Shown piece after piece: positions 30,045 to 38,849 of a stretch of 64,000 bases of DNA (position 1 is the stretch's first letter; each line of letters begins with the position of its first letter). Made by a program: the position numbers and the translations under genes. Origin of the DNA: Candidatus Rhodoluna planktonica (GTDB taxonomy: Bacteria > Actinomycetota > Actinomycetes > Actinomycetales > Microbacteriaceae). The notes under the pieces were generated by a model. The model was not told the DNA's origin. It was given only the letters and a program-made list of their open reading frames with translations, and did no database searches. The stretch covers positions 744,001 to 808,000 of the forward strand of contig NZ_CP015208.1 in assembly GCF_001854225.1 (NCBI RefSeq). The letters run 5' to 3'.

Positions 30045-31643
30045 GTGCTCATAGTCAGAGATTTAGAAATCCAAATTGGCGCGCGCACACTTATGTCAGG
30101 CGTAAATTTTCGCGTGGACCAAGGCGACAAAGTCGGTTTAGTTGGCCGTAACGGCGCTGGGAAAACCACTCTCACCAAAATCCTTGCCGGTGATGGCCAA
30201 CCCAGCGTGGGTTCGGTTGACCGTATCGGCGAGATTGGGTACCTGCCGCAAGACCCTAGAACCGGCGACCCGGAAGAGCTAGCCCGCACTCGAATTCTCA
30301 ATGCTCGTGGTCTCGGAGACCTAGTGGCCGGCATGGAACAAGCGTCAAATGACATGGGCAGCGTGGACGAAGCCATATACGATTCGGCCATGAAGCGCTA
30401 TGCAAGACTCGAAGCTGATTTTCAAGCAGGGGGAGGCTATGCTGCCGAAGCCGAGGCGGCAGCCATCGCCAGCAACTTAGGGCTCAAAGAGCATATCCTC
30501 AACCAGCCCCTAAAAACCCTTTCCGGCGGTCAACGAAGAAGAATCGAATTAGCCAGAATCCTCTTTTCAAATGCTCAAACCATGATTTTGGATGAGCCCA
30601 CCAACCACCTTGATGCCGACTCGGTAATTTGGCTGCGCGAATTTTTGAAAAATTATCAGGGTGGGCTGATTGTTATCAGCCACGATGTAGACCTGATTGG
30701 TGAGACGGTGAATCGGGTTTTCTACCTAGACGCTATGCGCTGCGTCATCGACGTTTACAACATGGGCTGGCGACAGTACCTGAAGCAGCGAGAAGCTGAT
30801 GAAGAGCGCAGAAAACGCGAGCGCTCAAACGCCGAAAAGAAGGCTGCAACCCTGTCGCTGCAAGCAGCCAAGTTTGGGGCTAAGGCAACAAAGGCTGCAG
30901 CCGCCCATCAGATGATGCGCCGGGCCGAGAAGCTTCTCAGTGGCCTAGAAGAAGTGCGCGAAACCGATCGGGTTGCCAAAATTAAGTTCCCTGATCCGGC
31001 TCCCTGCGGTAAAACACCTCTGATGGCTGAGAACCTCAGTAAAAGTTACGGTTCACTCGAAATCTTTACCGCGGTTGACCTAGCCATTGATAAGGGGTCA
31101 AAGGTGGTAATTATCGGCCTGAACGGTGCCGGTAAAACTACGATGCTGCGAATGTTAGCCGGCATTGACACCCCGGACACCGGTCAAATTATCGCTGGGC
31201 ACGGTTTGAAAATCGGATACTTCGCTCAGGAACATGAAACTCTGGATGTCTCGAAGACAGTACTCGAGAACATGCAGCGCTCTGCTCCACAGTTGAACGA
31301 CACCGATGCACGCAAAGTTCTGGGAGCCTTTTTGTTCAGCGGGGATGACGTTCACAAACCGGCTAGAGTTCTTTCCGGCGGTGAAAAGACTCGCCTTTCG
31401 CTGGCTACTCTGGTGGTCTCCTCAGCGAACGTTCTGTTACTTGACGAACCAACAAACAACCTTGATCCAGCTTCACGCGAAGAAATCCTGCGAGCCCTGA
31501 ACACATTTACCGGGGCAGTGGTGCTGGTATCTCACGATGAAGGTGCAGTCTCAGCGCTCACCCCCGAGCGCGTTCTGATTTTGCCTGACGGTGTCGAAGA
31601 CCACTGGAACGAGTCTTATGCAGAGCTGATTTCACTGAGTTAG
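30045..31643 (+). CDS. ABC-F family ATPase
   Basis: ABC-F proteins are soluble twin-ATPases that act on the ribosome, for example as translation factors or antibiotic-protection proteins. The 532-residue sequence has two ABC modules with Walker A GRNGAGKTT (about 35-43) and GLNGAGKTT (about 353-361), signatures LSGGQRRRIELAR and LSGGEKTRLSLAT, and the charged interdomain linker rich in Arg/Lys/Glu (KQREADEERRKRERSNAEKK, about 246-265). No transmembrane segments are present. GTG at 30045 has GGAG seven bases upstream. Resembles the common housekeeping actinobacterial ABC-F; resistance is not implied. It ends 12 bases inside the convergent SURF1 gene. Confidence 0.92.
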   Translation: MLIVRDLEIQIGARTLMSGVNFRVDQGDKVGLVGRNGAGKTTLTKILAGDGQPSVGSVDRIGEIGYLPQDPRTGDPEELARTRILNARGLGDLVAGMEQASNDMGSVDEAIYDSAMKRYARLEADFQAGGGYAAEAEAAAIASNLGLKEHILNQPLKTLSGGQRRRIELARILFSNAQTMILDEPTNHLDADSVIWLREFLKNYQGGLIVISHDVDLIGETVNRVFYLDAMRCVIDVYNMGWRQYLKQREADEERRKRERSNAEKKAATLSLQAAKFGAKATKAAAAHQMMRRAEKLLSGLEEVRETDRVAKIKFPDPAPCGKTPLMAENLSKSYGSLEIFTAVDLAIDKGSKVVIIGLNGAGKTTMLRMLAGIDTPDTGQIIAGHGLKIGYFAQEHETLDVSKTVLENMQRSAPQLNDTDARKVLGAFLFSGDDVHKPARVLSGGEKTRLSLATLVVSSANVLLLDEPTNNLDPASREEILRALNTFTGAVVLVSHDEGAVSALTPERVLILPDGVEDHWNESYAELISLS

Positions 31644-32435
31644 TGAATCCTCATATTCTTTGTCGCTGTCGCCCAATCGACGTTTCTTTTTAACGACAAA
31701 GTTCGGATCAGCCGCTGCACGTTTGAAGAGCATCTCTTGTCGAATGGCCCAAATTAGGGCAGCAAAGCCCATCAGAGCGAACAGAATCCACTGCAGTGCA
31801 TAACTGAGGTGGTTCCCTTCAGTTAGTTCAGGTTTAAGCAGCAACTTCGGTGCCGATTCACTGTATTGCTTGGTCAAGCGAACGTAAAAACTTTGAACCG
31901 GCTCTAAGCCGGTTTTATCGGCGAGCGCCTTAGGTGAAATAGTGGCAAGTTGTCCGGTTGGGGCATCGCGACCTAACTCTGGTTCACTTGGCCTAATTCG
32001 AGCAGTGATTGTCTGCTCATTATTGCCCGGCAGGGGAATCGAGTTTGGTACACCCAGATCAGAACTCGTCGGCAACCAACCGGTTTCGACCAGCACGATA
32101 GCCCCTGAAGACAACTTGAAAGGTATGACCTGCAAGAATCCGGGTTGCCCGTTCAATGGTCGGTTTCTTACCAGATGTGCGGCATCAGTAACAAAACTGC
32201 CTCGCAACTGTACCGGTCGCCACTCAAGAGCTGGGTCGAAATTAGCGGGATCAACCAATTCCTCAACTGGAACGGCTTCTCTATCGTAATTTGCCAGAAC
32301 TAAGTCAATTTTGGCGACAGCTTCACCTCGGCGGGCGAACTGCCACTGCGATAAAAATACGCAGGCGACCGCAAACAAGGATGCCAGCACAAGCCAGCCG
32401 ACCCATCTGAGCCAGGATTCTTTCAGGTAATTCAT
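31632..32435 (-). CDS. SURF1-family cytochrome oxidase biogenesis protein
   Basis: SURF1 proteins help insert heme a into subunit I of aa3-type oxidases. The 267-residue protein has the expected plan: an N-terminal transmembrane segment (WLVLASLFAVACVFLSQWQF, about 14-33) followed directly by ARRGEA, an extracytoplasmic domain with LVETGWLP, and a second membrane segment near 222-242. The basic C-terminal tail is cytoplasmic. It overlaps the gene upstream (32432-32626) by four bases. Together with ctaA, ctaB, ctaE and ctaF in this window it belongs to assembly of the bcc-aa3 respiratory chain. Confidence 0.9.
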   Translation of the reverse strand: MNYLKESWLRWVGWLVLASLFAVACVFLSQWQFARRGEAVAKIDLVLANYDREAVPVEELVDPANFDPALEWRPVQLRGSFVTDAAHLVRNRPLNGQPGFLQVIPFKLSSGAIVLVETGWLPTSSDLGVPNSIPLPGNNEQTITARIRPSEPELGRDAPTGQLATISPKALADKTGLEPVQSFYVRLTKQYSESAPKLLLKPELTEGNHLSYALQWILFALMGFAALIWAIRQEMLFKRAAADPNFVVKKKRRLGDSDKEYEDSLTQ

Positions 32436-32626
32436 TTCAGTTCTTCTGTGCGCAGGAAAAATCCACGCGTCGAGAGATAGTCAACCAGAAATACCTGATG
32501 CTCGGCACAGTAAAGCCACTGCTTTTCACGGTTTTCCGAGTGAATTCGAGGATTACGCCAGACAACCTTGCCAACTGCAGTAGAGCGACAACCTGCCCGG
32601 GAGCACTTTACGGCCTCAGTGGTCAT
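32432..32626 (-). CDS. small conserved protein with possible zinc-binding Cys/His
   Basis: The 64-residue protein carries CSRAGC near the N-terminus (about residues 7-12) and YCAEH near position 39, spaced like a small zinc site. WRNPRIH and the DYLSTRGF segment are shared, as far as I recall, with short actinobacterial proteins often mislabelled acetone carboxylase. I chose ATG 32626 over the open frame upstream because it starts inside the end of the preceding gene, with an 11-base overlap. Its stop overlaps the SURF1 start. Function unknown; the neighbourhood suggests a membrane or respiratory link, but that is only context. Confidence 0.75.
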   Translation of the reverse strand: MTTEAVKCSRAGCRSTAVGKVVWRNPRIHSENREKQWLYCAEHQVFLVDYLSTRGFFLRTEELK

Positions 32627-32927
32627 CTTTTGGTTTGGTCTGCGAAGCCGCGGTGAAGGCATCCGCTGAAATAGTGATGGTTGGAGCTACAGCCTTTGCT
32701 GCTTTGCTGGTCTGGGTTGCACCCTGGGCATTTGCGATAACCACTGCAAAGTAAGGCAAGAAAATTGCTCCGGCAAAAAGCAGCCACATTAGCCAGCCCT
32801 GAACCATGACCGCTAAAACAATACAAACCACACGAACGCTCATGGCAATCGTGTACTTAATCATGCGTGACTTGCGCTCTTCTTCGGGGGAGATGTCCAG
32901 CGATGTGACACTTTGGGTTTTAGCCAT
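32616..32927 (-). CDS. DUF3099-type small membrane protein
   Basis: The 103-residue protein has two hydrophobic segments (about 29-45 and 47-66 of the preferred form), with SLDISPEEERKSRMIKYTIAMSVR before them, the pattern of the actinobacterial DUF3099 family. The tail is rich in Ala, Thr and Lys and looks unstructured. ATG 32927 is preferred because GGAG lies six bases upstream; longer forms starting at 32936 or 32948 are possible. It is the first gene of a three-gene reverse unit with the small Cys/His protein and SURF1. Its function is not known. Confidence 0.75.
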   Translation of the reverse strand: MAKTQSVTSLDISPEEERKSRMIKYTIAMSVRVVCIVLAVMVQGWLMWLLFAGAIFLPYFAVVIANAQGATQTSKAAKAVAPTITISADAFTAASQTKPKDDH

Positions 32928-33006
32928 CTTCAACTCCATCCCGTGCAATTTGTCGACTCTCTACAAGCCTAACCAGCGCGGCACGGCTAAACTTTCAATA
33001 ACCTAA

Positions 33007-33753
<747 letters not shown>

Positions 33754-33804
33754 TTTAATTCACCAATAAATATCGGATTCTTAGATCAATCACAACGGAG
33801 CAAA

Positions 33805-34563
33805 ATGACAAACCCACTAAGCCAAGGTTCACTGACCGGTAAAAACGCGCTCGTCACAGGTTCATCTCGTGGCATTGGAGCCGACACCATCAAGTACTTT
33901 GCTGATGCAGGTGCGTCAGTTGTCATCAATTACCGAAATAAAGAAGCTCGCGCCCTAAAGTTGGTCGAACAGATTGAAGCCGAAGGCGGTAAGGCAATTG
34001 CTGTTGGCGCCGACCTTACCGACAGCGATTCGGTCAAATCCATGTTCGAGACTGCGGTTGCAACTTTTGGGCCGCTAGACATTCTGGTAATGAACGCCTC
34101 CGGCGGCATGGAATCAGGCATGGGCGAAGATTACGCGATGCGATTGAATCGCGACTCACAAGTGAATTTGTTGAAAATCGCGATTGGTTACCTGAAGCCA
34201 GGCGCTCGGGTGGTTTTTGTAACCAGCCACCAAGCCCATTTCATTCGCAACACCCCGACCATGCCTGAATACCTTCCGGTGGCATTATCAAAGCGGGCCG
34301 GCGAAGACGCGCTGCGCGAGATGATTCCTGAGCTAACTGAATCAGGAATTGAATTTGTAGTGGTCTCTGGAGACATGATCGAGGGAACAATCACAGCAAC
34401 TTTGCTCGAGCGCTCTAACCCAGGCGCCATCGAGGCACGGCGCAGTGGAGCCGGGAAACTTTACAACGTCGGTGAATTTGCAGCTGAGGTTGCTCTGGCG
34501 GCGGTTGAACCAGTGCCAGCAGATAACACCCGTTTGGTCGGGGACACCAGCGACTTTAGTTAA
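33805..34563 (+). CDS. SDR-family oxidoreductase with displaced catalytic Tyr
   Basis: The 252-residue protein has the classical SDR cofactor motif TGSSRGIG (residues 18-25) and NASGG (98-102). After the active-site Ser-His (S141), the usual Tyr-x3-Lys is not present: Lys163 is preceded by VALS, so the expected Tyr position 159 is Val, while a Tyr lies at 156, three residues earlier (YLPVALSK). I recall the pattern PEY-PVA-SKRAGED in related actinobacterial proteins, so it is probably a family trait rather than a mutation. CGGAGCAAA precedes the ATG. Substrate unknown. Its end overlaps the convergent serB by 8 bases. Confidence 0.85.
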   Translation: MTNPLSQGSLTGKNALVTGSSRGIGADTIKYFADAGASVVINYRNKEARALKLVEQIEAEGGKAIAVGADLTDSDSVKSMFETAVATFGPLDILVMNASGGMESGMGEDYAMRLNRDSQVNLLKIAIGYLKPGARVVFVTSHQAHFIRNTPTMPEYLPVALSKRAGEDALREMIPELTESGIEFVVVSGDMIEGTITATLLERSNPGAIEARRSGAGKLYNVGEFAAEVALAAVEPVPADNTRLVGDTSDFS

Positions 34564-35191
34564 GTTGCAGAATCTCGATTAGCTGAGTCAAATCAGGCTC
34601 GTCCACCACGATTTGGGCGAATTCACGTACTACTGGTTTTGCCGTGAACGCAATGCTCAAGCCGGCCACTGACATCATTCCAAGGTCATTGGCGCCGTCG
34701 CCAACGGCTACGGTCTTGTCGATTGGGGTATTCGTTGCCTCAGCCCACTCCAGTAGTGCTCGCTGTTTGGCATCCCGGTCGATAATTGAGCCGATTACCC
34801 GGCCGGTTAATTTTCCGTCGACCACCTCAAGGTGATTAGCCTTGCCGAAATCAAGATCGAGAAGTTTTGCTAGAGGCTCTAGAACTTGACTGAACCCACC
34901 GCTTACGGCAGCGACCTTGCCACCGGCATGATGAATGGCGGCGATTAGCTCTTTTGCCCCCGGCGTTACAGTGATGCGTTCAAAAACCTCGGTAAAAACT
35001 GAATCCGGAAGCCCAGCGAGAGTCGAAACTCGTTTGACCAAACTTTCGGTGAAATCGATTTCTCCGGCCATCGCGCTTGCAGTAACGGCAGCAACTTCAT
35101 CACGTTTACCGGCAAGTTCAGCCAATAATTCAATTACTTCGTCTCTGATCAGGGTTGAATCGACATCAAAGACCACTAACAGCTGGGTCAC
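34556..35191 (-). CDS. serB: phosphoserine phosphatase
   Basis: SerB removes phosphate from phosphoserine in the last step of serine synthesis. The 211-residue HAD-family enzyme has the nucleophile motif FDVDSTLI (Asp-x-Asp-x-Thr, about 8-15), the AVSGGFSQV segment (motif II serine) and GDGANDLGM (about 162-170, motif IV). This is the single-domain form without the N-terminal ACT domains found in mycobacteria. It starts with GTG overlapping the glgC stop (GTGA), so it is co-transcribed with glgC. Confidence 0.93.
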   Translation of the reverse strand: MTQLLVVFDVDSTLIRDEVIELLAELAGKRDEVAAVTASAMAGEIDFTESLVKRVSTLAGLPDSVFTEVFERITVTPGAKELIAAIHHAGGKVAAVSGGFSQVLEPLAKLLDLDFGKANHLEVVDGKLTGRVIGSIIDRDAKQRALLEWAEATNTPIDKTVAVGDGANDLGMMSVAGLSIAFTAKPVVREFAQIVVDEPDLTQLIEILQLN

Positions 35192-36429
35192 GGAGTAACC
35201 AGCACGCCCTTTCCTACCACCGTAATTCCGGTATCGGTGACGTGAAAACCACGGTCTAGGTCTCTTTGCTTATCGACACCGATAGAAGCGCCATCAGCGA
35301 CGACAACACTCTTGTCGAGGATAGCCTTTCTAACGGTGCAGTCACGGCCAATTTGGACACCATCAAGCAAAATTGAATCGGTTACCAGGGCTCTTGAGTG
35401 CACTCGAACGTTCGGCGAAAGCACACTTCGCTCAACGATTCCACCGGAAATTACCGTTCCCAGAGAAACAATCGAATCGGTGGTTCGACCCTGATTACCC
35501 TCGCCATCGTGCACAAACTTCGCCGGTGGAAGATTTATTTGCTGGGTAAAAATTGGCCAATCACGGTTGTACAAATTGAAAATTGGCATCACCGAGATGA
35601 GGTCCATGTGGGCATCGTAGTAAGAGTCGAGAGTACCCACATCGCGCCAGTAAGAATGGTCTCGTTCAGTTGAACCAGGGATGTCATTGAAGGTGAAGTC
35701 GTAAACCCCAGCGTCATCCCTAGACACCATGTAAGGCACAATGTCGCCTCCCATGTCGTGAGCGGAGTCATCCAGAGTTCCATCGTGCTCGATGGCGTCA
35801 ATCAGAGCCTGGGCAGAGAAAACATAGTTACCCATTGATGCCAAAACTTCGTTAGGTGAGTCAGGCAAACCCTTGGGGTTGGTTGGCTTTTCGCGGAAAG
35901 CGGCAATCTTGGATGGGTCGTTTTCATCAACCTCAATCACGCCAAATTGGTCAGCCATGGATAGCGGTTGTCGAATAGCTGCAACAGTGCAGCCGCGACC
36001 AGATTCAATGTGAGCCTGAATCATTTGATCAAAATCCATGCGGTAGACGTGATCCGCGCCGGCGACTACCACGATGTCTGGCATTTCATCACTGAGCAGG
36101 TTCATCGACTGCAAAATGGCGTCGGCGCTACCGGCGAACCACCGTTTACCCAGACGCTGCTGCGCAGGAACCGAGGCGACGTATGAGCCTAGAAGCGGAG
36201 ACATACGCCAAGTCTGGGAAATGTGCCTATCCAGCGAGTGCGATTTGTATTGGGTCAAAACCACTATTCGTCTCAGGCCGGAGTTAATAAGGTTCGACAA
36301 GACAAAGTCAATTAGTCGATAACTGCCACCAAACGGCACAGCGGGCTTTGCTCGATCAGCCGTCAGAGGCATCAATCGCTTACCCTCGCCGCCGGCCAGG
36401 ACCATTCCAAATACGCGTGGAGCACTCAT
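35188..36429 (-). CDS. glgC: glucose-1-phosphate adenylyltransferase
   Basis: GlgC makes ADP-glucose, the activated sugar for glycogen synthesis. The 413-residue protein begins with the nucleotide-binding [26 protein letters not shown] segment (split: LAGGEGKRL, then AKPAVPFGG), includes the substrate region YRMDFDQMI, and ends in a left-handed beta-helix domain with hexapeptide repeats. No ribosome site precedes the ATG; instead TAACAT lies seven bases upstream, as at the divergent glgA. The gap between the two genes is just 46 bases. Confidence 0.96.
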   Translation of the reverse strand: MSAPRVFGMVLAGGEGKRLMPLTADRAKPAVPFGGSYRLIDFVLSNLINSGLRRIVVLTQYKSHSLDRHISQTWRMSPLLGSYVASVPAQQRLGKRWFAGSADAILQSMNLLSDEMPDIVVVAGADHVYRMDFDQMIQAHIESGRGCTVAAIRQPLSMADQFGVIEVDENDPSKIAAFREKPTNPKGLPDSPNEVLASMGNYVFSAQALIDAIEHDGTLDDSAHDMGGDIVPYMVSRDDAGVYDFTFNDIPGSTERDHSYWRDVGTLDSYYDAHMDLISVMPIFNLYNRDWPIFTQQINLPPAKFVHDGEGNQGRTTDSIVSLGTVISGGIVERSVLSPNVRVHSRALVTDSILLDGVQIGRDCTVRKAILDKSVVVADGASIGVDKQRDLDRGFHVTDTGITVVGKGVLVTP

Positions 36430-36436
36430 ATGGCAA

Positions 36437-36442
36437 ATGTTA
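36437..36442 (-). promoter_or_regulatory. -10-like TAACAT, 7 nt before glgC ATG
   Basis: Reading on the reverse strand, TAACAT is followed by TTGCCAT and then the glgC ATG. With no Shine-Dalgarno present, a leaderless glgC mRNA is likely. The same hexamer faces the other way before glgA. Confidence 0.55.
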
Positions 36443-36463
36443 TTGGTTTTATTGCTCCAGCAC

Positions 36464-36469
36464 TAACAT
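36464..36469 (+). promoter_or_regulatory. -10-like TAACAT, 6 nt before glgA ATG
   Basis: TAACAT, then GGCGCT, then the glgA ATG at 36476. No ribosome site is present. A weak -35 (TTGGTT, 36443-36448) would leave a 15-base spacer. It would overlap the upstream part of the glgC promoter on the other strand. Confidence 0.55.
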
Positions 36470-36475
36470 GGCGCT

Positions 36476-37666
36476 ATGAGAATCGATCTTCTGACCAAAG
36501 AGTATCCTCCCAACATTTATGGGGGAGCGGGCGTGCATGTCGCTGAATTAGTGAGGGTGCTGCGCAAACAAATCGAGGTTCGGGTCAGATGTTTCGGAGA
36601 CGAACGTGATGAAACCGATACATTCGCTTATCGTCACAGCAGCAATTTCGATGCTGCCAACGGTGCGCTGCAGACCATGTCAACCGATCTCAACATGGTT
36701 GCTGACATAGCTGGCGCAGACTTGGTGCATTCGCACACCTGGTACGCAAACTTTGCCGGGCAAACTGCCTCAGCCTTGCACGGCATCCCACATCTCATTA
36801 CCGCGCACAGCTTAGAGCCGCTTCGACCCTGGAAAGAGGCTCAGCTTGGCGGCGGATACCGGCTCTCATCTTGGATTGAGAGATCTGCCTATGAGGGAGC
36901 TGCCGCCATAATCGCGGTCTCAGACGGCATGAGAAACGACATCTTGCGGGCCTACCCGCAGTTGGATCCAGCGAAAATTTCTGTGGTGCACAACGGCATA
37001 GATTTAGAGACCTTTCAAACGGCACATAATCCCGATTTGGTTCGGGCCAACGGCATCGACCCAGATCAGAGAAGCGTTGTTTTTGTCGGTCGCATAACCA
37101 TGCAAAAAGGTTTGCCATATTTGCTCAAAGCAGCAAGGCAGTTGCCAAACGACGTTCAGCTAGTGCTGTGCGCGGGAGCGCCCGACACTCCGGAAATTTT
37201 GGCTGAGGTAACCGAATTGGTGGCCGAACTACGCAAGGTCAAGAACAACGTCATTTGGGTAGAAAAACATCTTTCCAGAACCGAGCTAATCGCAGTTCTC
37301 TCTTCTGCGACTGTTTTTGCCTGCCCATCAATTTACGAACCGCTCGGAATAGTGAACCTTGAGGCAATGGCCTGCGGCATCCCCGTTGTTGCGACAGCGA
37401 CCGGAGGAATTCCCGAGGTCGTCGCCCATGGTGAAACGGGACTCCTCGTCCCAATCGAACAGGTTTTGGATGGCAGCGGTAAGCCGCTGAACGAGGATAA
37501 GTTTGTTGCCGATTTCGCGAATGCCCTGAACGAGATGCTCGAAAATCCCAGGATCGATGATTTTGGCATAGCCGGCAGGGCTAGAGTCGAAAAGCATTTC
37601 AGCTGGGAAAGCATTGCTGAACAAACAATTCATGTCTATCAAAAGGCTCTTGCAGATTTCGCCTAG
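36476..37666 (+). CDS. glgA: GT4-type glycogen synthase / maltose-1-phosphate synthase
   Basis: The 396-residue GT-B fold glycosyltransferase begins MRIDLLTKEYPPNIYGGAGVHV, typical of the actinobacterial GT4 enzyme encoded beside glgC. The C-terminal sugar-nucleotide site has SIYEPLGIVNLEAMACGIPVVATATGGIPE (split: EPLGIVNLE with the Glu-x7-Glu motif, about 288-296). The mycobacterial relative (Rv1212c) was renamed GlgM because it mainly makes maltose-1-phosphate from ADP-glucose, feeding GlgE; the same may hold here, but no treS or glgE is in the window to decide. Divergent from glgC, probably leaderless. Confidence 0.9.
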   Translation: MRIDLLTKEYPPNIYGGAGVHVAELVRVLRKQIEVRVRCFGDERDETDTFAYRHSSNFDAANGALQTMSTDLNMVADIAGADLVHSHTWYANFAGQTASALHGIPHLITAHSLEPLRPWKEAQLGGGYRLSSWIERSAYEGAAAIIAVSDGMRNDILRAYPQLDPAKISVVHNGIDLETFQTAHNPDLVRANGIDPDQRSVVFVGRITMQKGLPYLLKAARQLPNDVQLVLCAGAPDTPEILAEVTELVAELRKVKNNVIWVEKHLSRTELIAVLSSATVFACPSIYEPLGIVNLEAMACGIPVVATATGGIPEVVAHGETGLLVPIEQVLDGSGKPLNEDKFVADFANALNEMLENPRIDDFGIAGRARVEKHFSWESIAEQTIHVYQKALADFA

Positions 37667-37669
37667 GCT
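37664..37669 (+). promoter_or_regulatory. -10-like TAGGCT, 6 nt before ABC ATPase ATG
   Basis: TAGGCT overlaps the glgA stop region and is followed by CTAGTT and the ATG at 37676. No ribosome site is seen. No good -35 is visible. Confidence 0.45.
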
Positions 37670-37675
37670 CTAGTT

Positions 37676-38464
37676 ATGTCCCGCGTAATCGATCTGAACA
37701 ACGTAACTGTGGTGCGTGACCAGCGCCCAATTTTGAACAATGTCGACTGGCAGGTCGAATCAGATCAGCGATGGGTAATAGTCGGACCGAACGGTGCCGG
37801 GAAAACAACATTATTGCGCGTTGCCGCTGCTCAAATTCACCCGACAACCGGCACTGCAGAAATCTTGAATGAGCGCTTGGGCGAGATCAATGTCTTCGAA
37901 TTGCGGACGCGAATCGGTTTTGCATCCAGCGCTATGGCAGCGCACATTCCAAACTCAGAGACAGTTTTAAATGCTGTGATGACTGCCAGCTATGCAGTAA
38001 CCGGACGCTGGAACGAGTCTTACGAGGAAATTGACGAGCGCCGCGCGAGAAGAGTGCTGAACGAATGGCACCTAGACGGTTTTGCCGACCGCCCCTTTGG
38101 AACCCTGAGCGATGGTGAACGTAAACGAACACAAATTGCTCGTGCCGTCATGCCAGATCCTGAACTGCTACTGCTCGATGAACCCGTTGCCAGCCTTGAT
38201 TTGGCAGCAAGAGAGCAAACCATAGACATCATCTCCGCATACGCTCAAGCTCCAGCGGCCCCGGCCATGATTATGGTGACCCATCACCTGGAAGAAATCC
38301 CGGTCGGATTCACTCATGCCCTAATTTTGCGAGAAGGTCAGGTTTACGCTGCCGGAGAGATTGCCTCAACACTGACCTCAGAGAAGATTTCCGAAGCATT
38401 TGGGATGCAGTTACGCGTCGAAAACCAATTTGGTCGCTTTGTCGCCAGAGCGGCACGTTTCTAA
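37676..38464 (+). CDS. ABC transporter-type ATP-binding protein
   Basis: A single 262-residue ABC ATPase: Walker [10 protein letters not shown] (about 37-45), signature [13 protein letters not shown] (about 143-155), Walker [13 protein letters not shown] (about 162-173) and the H-loop in [10 protein letters not shown]. No permease or binding-protein gene is adjacent, so it is an orphan; the Ser-Asp-Gly-Glu signature resembles the ModF/YlmA-like group of unpaired ATPases. It lies 9 bases after glgA, but a -10-like hexamer suggests independent, leaderless transcription. Its transport role, if any, cannot be read from the sequence. Confidence 0.88.
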   Translation: MSRVIDLNNVTVVRDQRPILNNVDWQVESDQRWVIVGPNGAGKTTLLRVAAAQIHPTTGTAEILNERLGEINVFELRTRIGFASSAMAAHIPNSETVLNAVMTASYAVTGRWNESYEEIDERRARRVLNEWHLDGFADRPFGTLSDGERKRTQIARAVMPDPELLLLDEPVASLDLAAREQTIDIISAYAQAPAAPAMIMVTHHLEEIPVGFTHALILREGQVYAAGEIASTLTSEKISEAFGMQLRVENQFGRFVARAARF

Positions 38465-38470
38465 CAACGC

Positions 38471-38499
38471 TTGTTCTGCCTAAAAAGGTCTGGTATGCT
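38471..38499 (+). promoter_or_regulatory. strong promoter of rpmE2
   Basis: TTGTTC (38471-38476), 17-base spacer, extended -10 TGG-TATGCT (38494-38499). This is the best sigma70-like promoter in the window. Predicted transcription start is about 38506, at the base of a hairpin. Confidence 0.75.
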
Positions 38500-38505
38500 T
38501 TTCCC

Positions 38506-38523
38506 TTGTGCCCTTTGGCACAA
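38506..38523 (+). promoter_or_regulatory. 5'-end hairpin in the rpmE2 leader
   Basis: TTGTGCC (38506-38512), loop CTTT, GGCACAA (38517-38523): a perfect seven-pair stem that would start at or very near the 5' end of the mRNA. A leader of about 48 bases remains up to the ATG at 38554, with the ribosome site CCGGAG at 38541-38546. It may stabilise the mRNA or serve as a site for feedback by the ribosomal protein; neither is shown. Confidence 0.6.
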
Positions 38524-38553
38524 GCAAACTTTCTAGATTTCCGGAGTTTTCGC

Positions 38554-38805
38554 ATGAAAGCAGAGATCCACCCAAAGTACGAACCAATCGTTTTTCGCGA
38601 TTTGGCTTCGGGTGTAGCGTTCTTGACTCGCTCAACCATCACCAGCAACAAGACCATTGAGTGGGAAGACGGCAACACATACCCAGTTTTCGATGTCGAA
38701 ATTTCTTCTGAGTCTCACCCTTTCTACACCGGTAAGCAGCGCATCATGGATGCTGCCGGCCGTGTTGAGAGATTCAACGCTCGCTACAAGGGTTTCGGCG
38801 CATAG
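38554..38805 (+). CDS. rpmE2: 50S ribosomal protein L31 type B
   Basis: The 83-residue protein starts [20 protein letters not shown] and ends with [13 protein letters not shown], the signature of type B L31 of the large ribosomal subunit. It lacks the CxxC zinc motif of type A L31. In other bacteria the zinc-free form is induced under zinc limitation by Zur, but no Zur site (long AT-rich palindrome) is apparent here, and the strong promoter suggests constitutive high expression. The start ATG 38554 is chosen on homology and the CCGGAG ribosome site. A terminator follows. Confidence 0.95.
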   Translation: MKAEIHPKYEPIVFRDLASGVAFLTRSTITSNKTIEWEDGNTYPVFDVEISSESHPFYTGKQRIMDAAGRVERFNARYKGFGA

Positions 38806-38820
38806 TCGATCAAATTCTCA

Positions 38821-38849
38821 AAAAACCCGCCTTTTTGGCGGGTTTTTTT
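38821..38849. terminator. bidirectional terminator after rpmE2 and dnaQ-like gene
   Basis: AAAAACCCGCC (38821-38831), loop TTTTT, GGCGGGTTTTTTT (38837-38849). It ends rpmE2 and overlaps the stop codon of the convergent exonuclease gene. Confidence 0.93.

Noticed and set aside
30045-31643. ABC-F gene as the energizing ATPase of BioY
   Set aside because: It has two fused ABC modules and a charged linker typical of ribosome-acting ABC-F proteins, is transcribed divergently, and lacks ECF ATPase features.
37676-38464. ABC ATPase as part of a sugar importer linked to glycogen genes
   Set aside because: No permease or binding-protein gene is adjacent, and it appears to have its own promoter; the link would be a guess.
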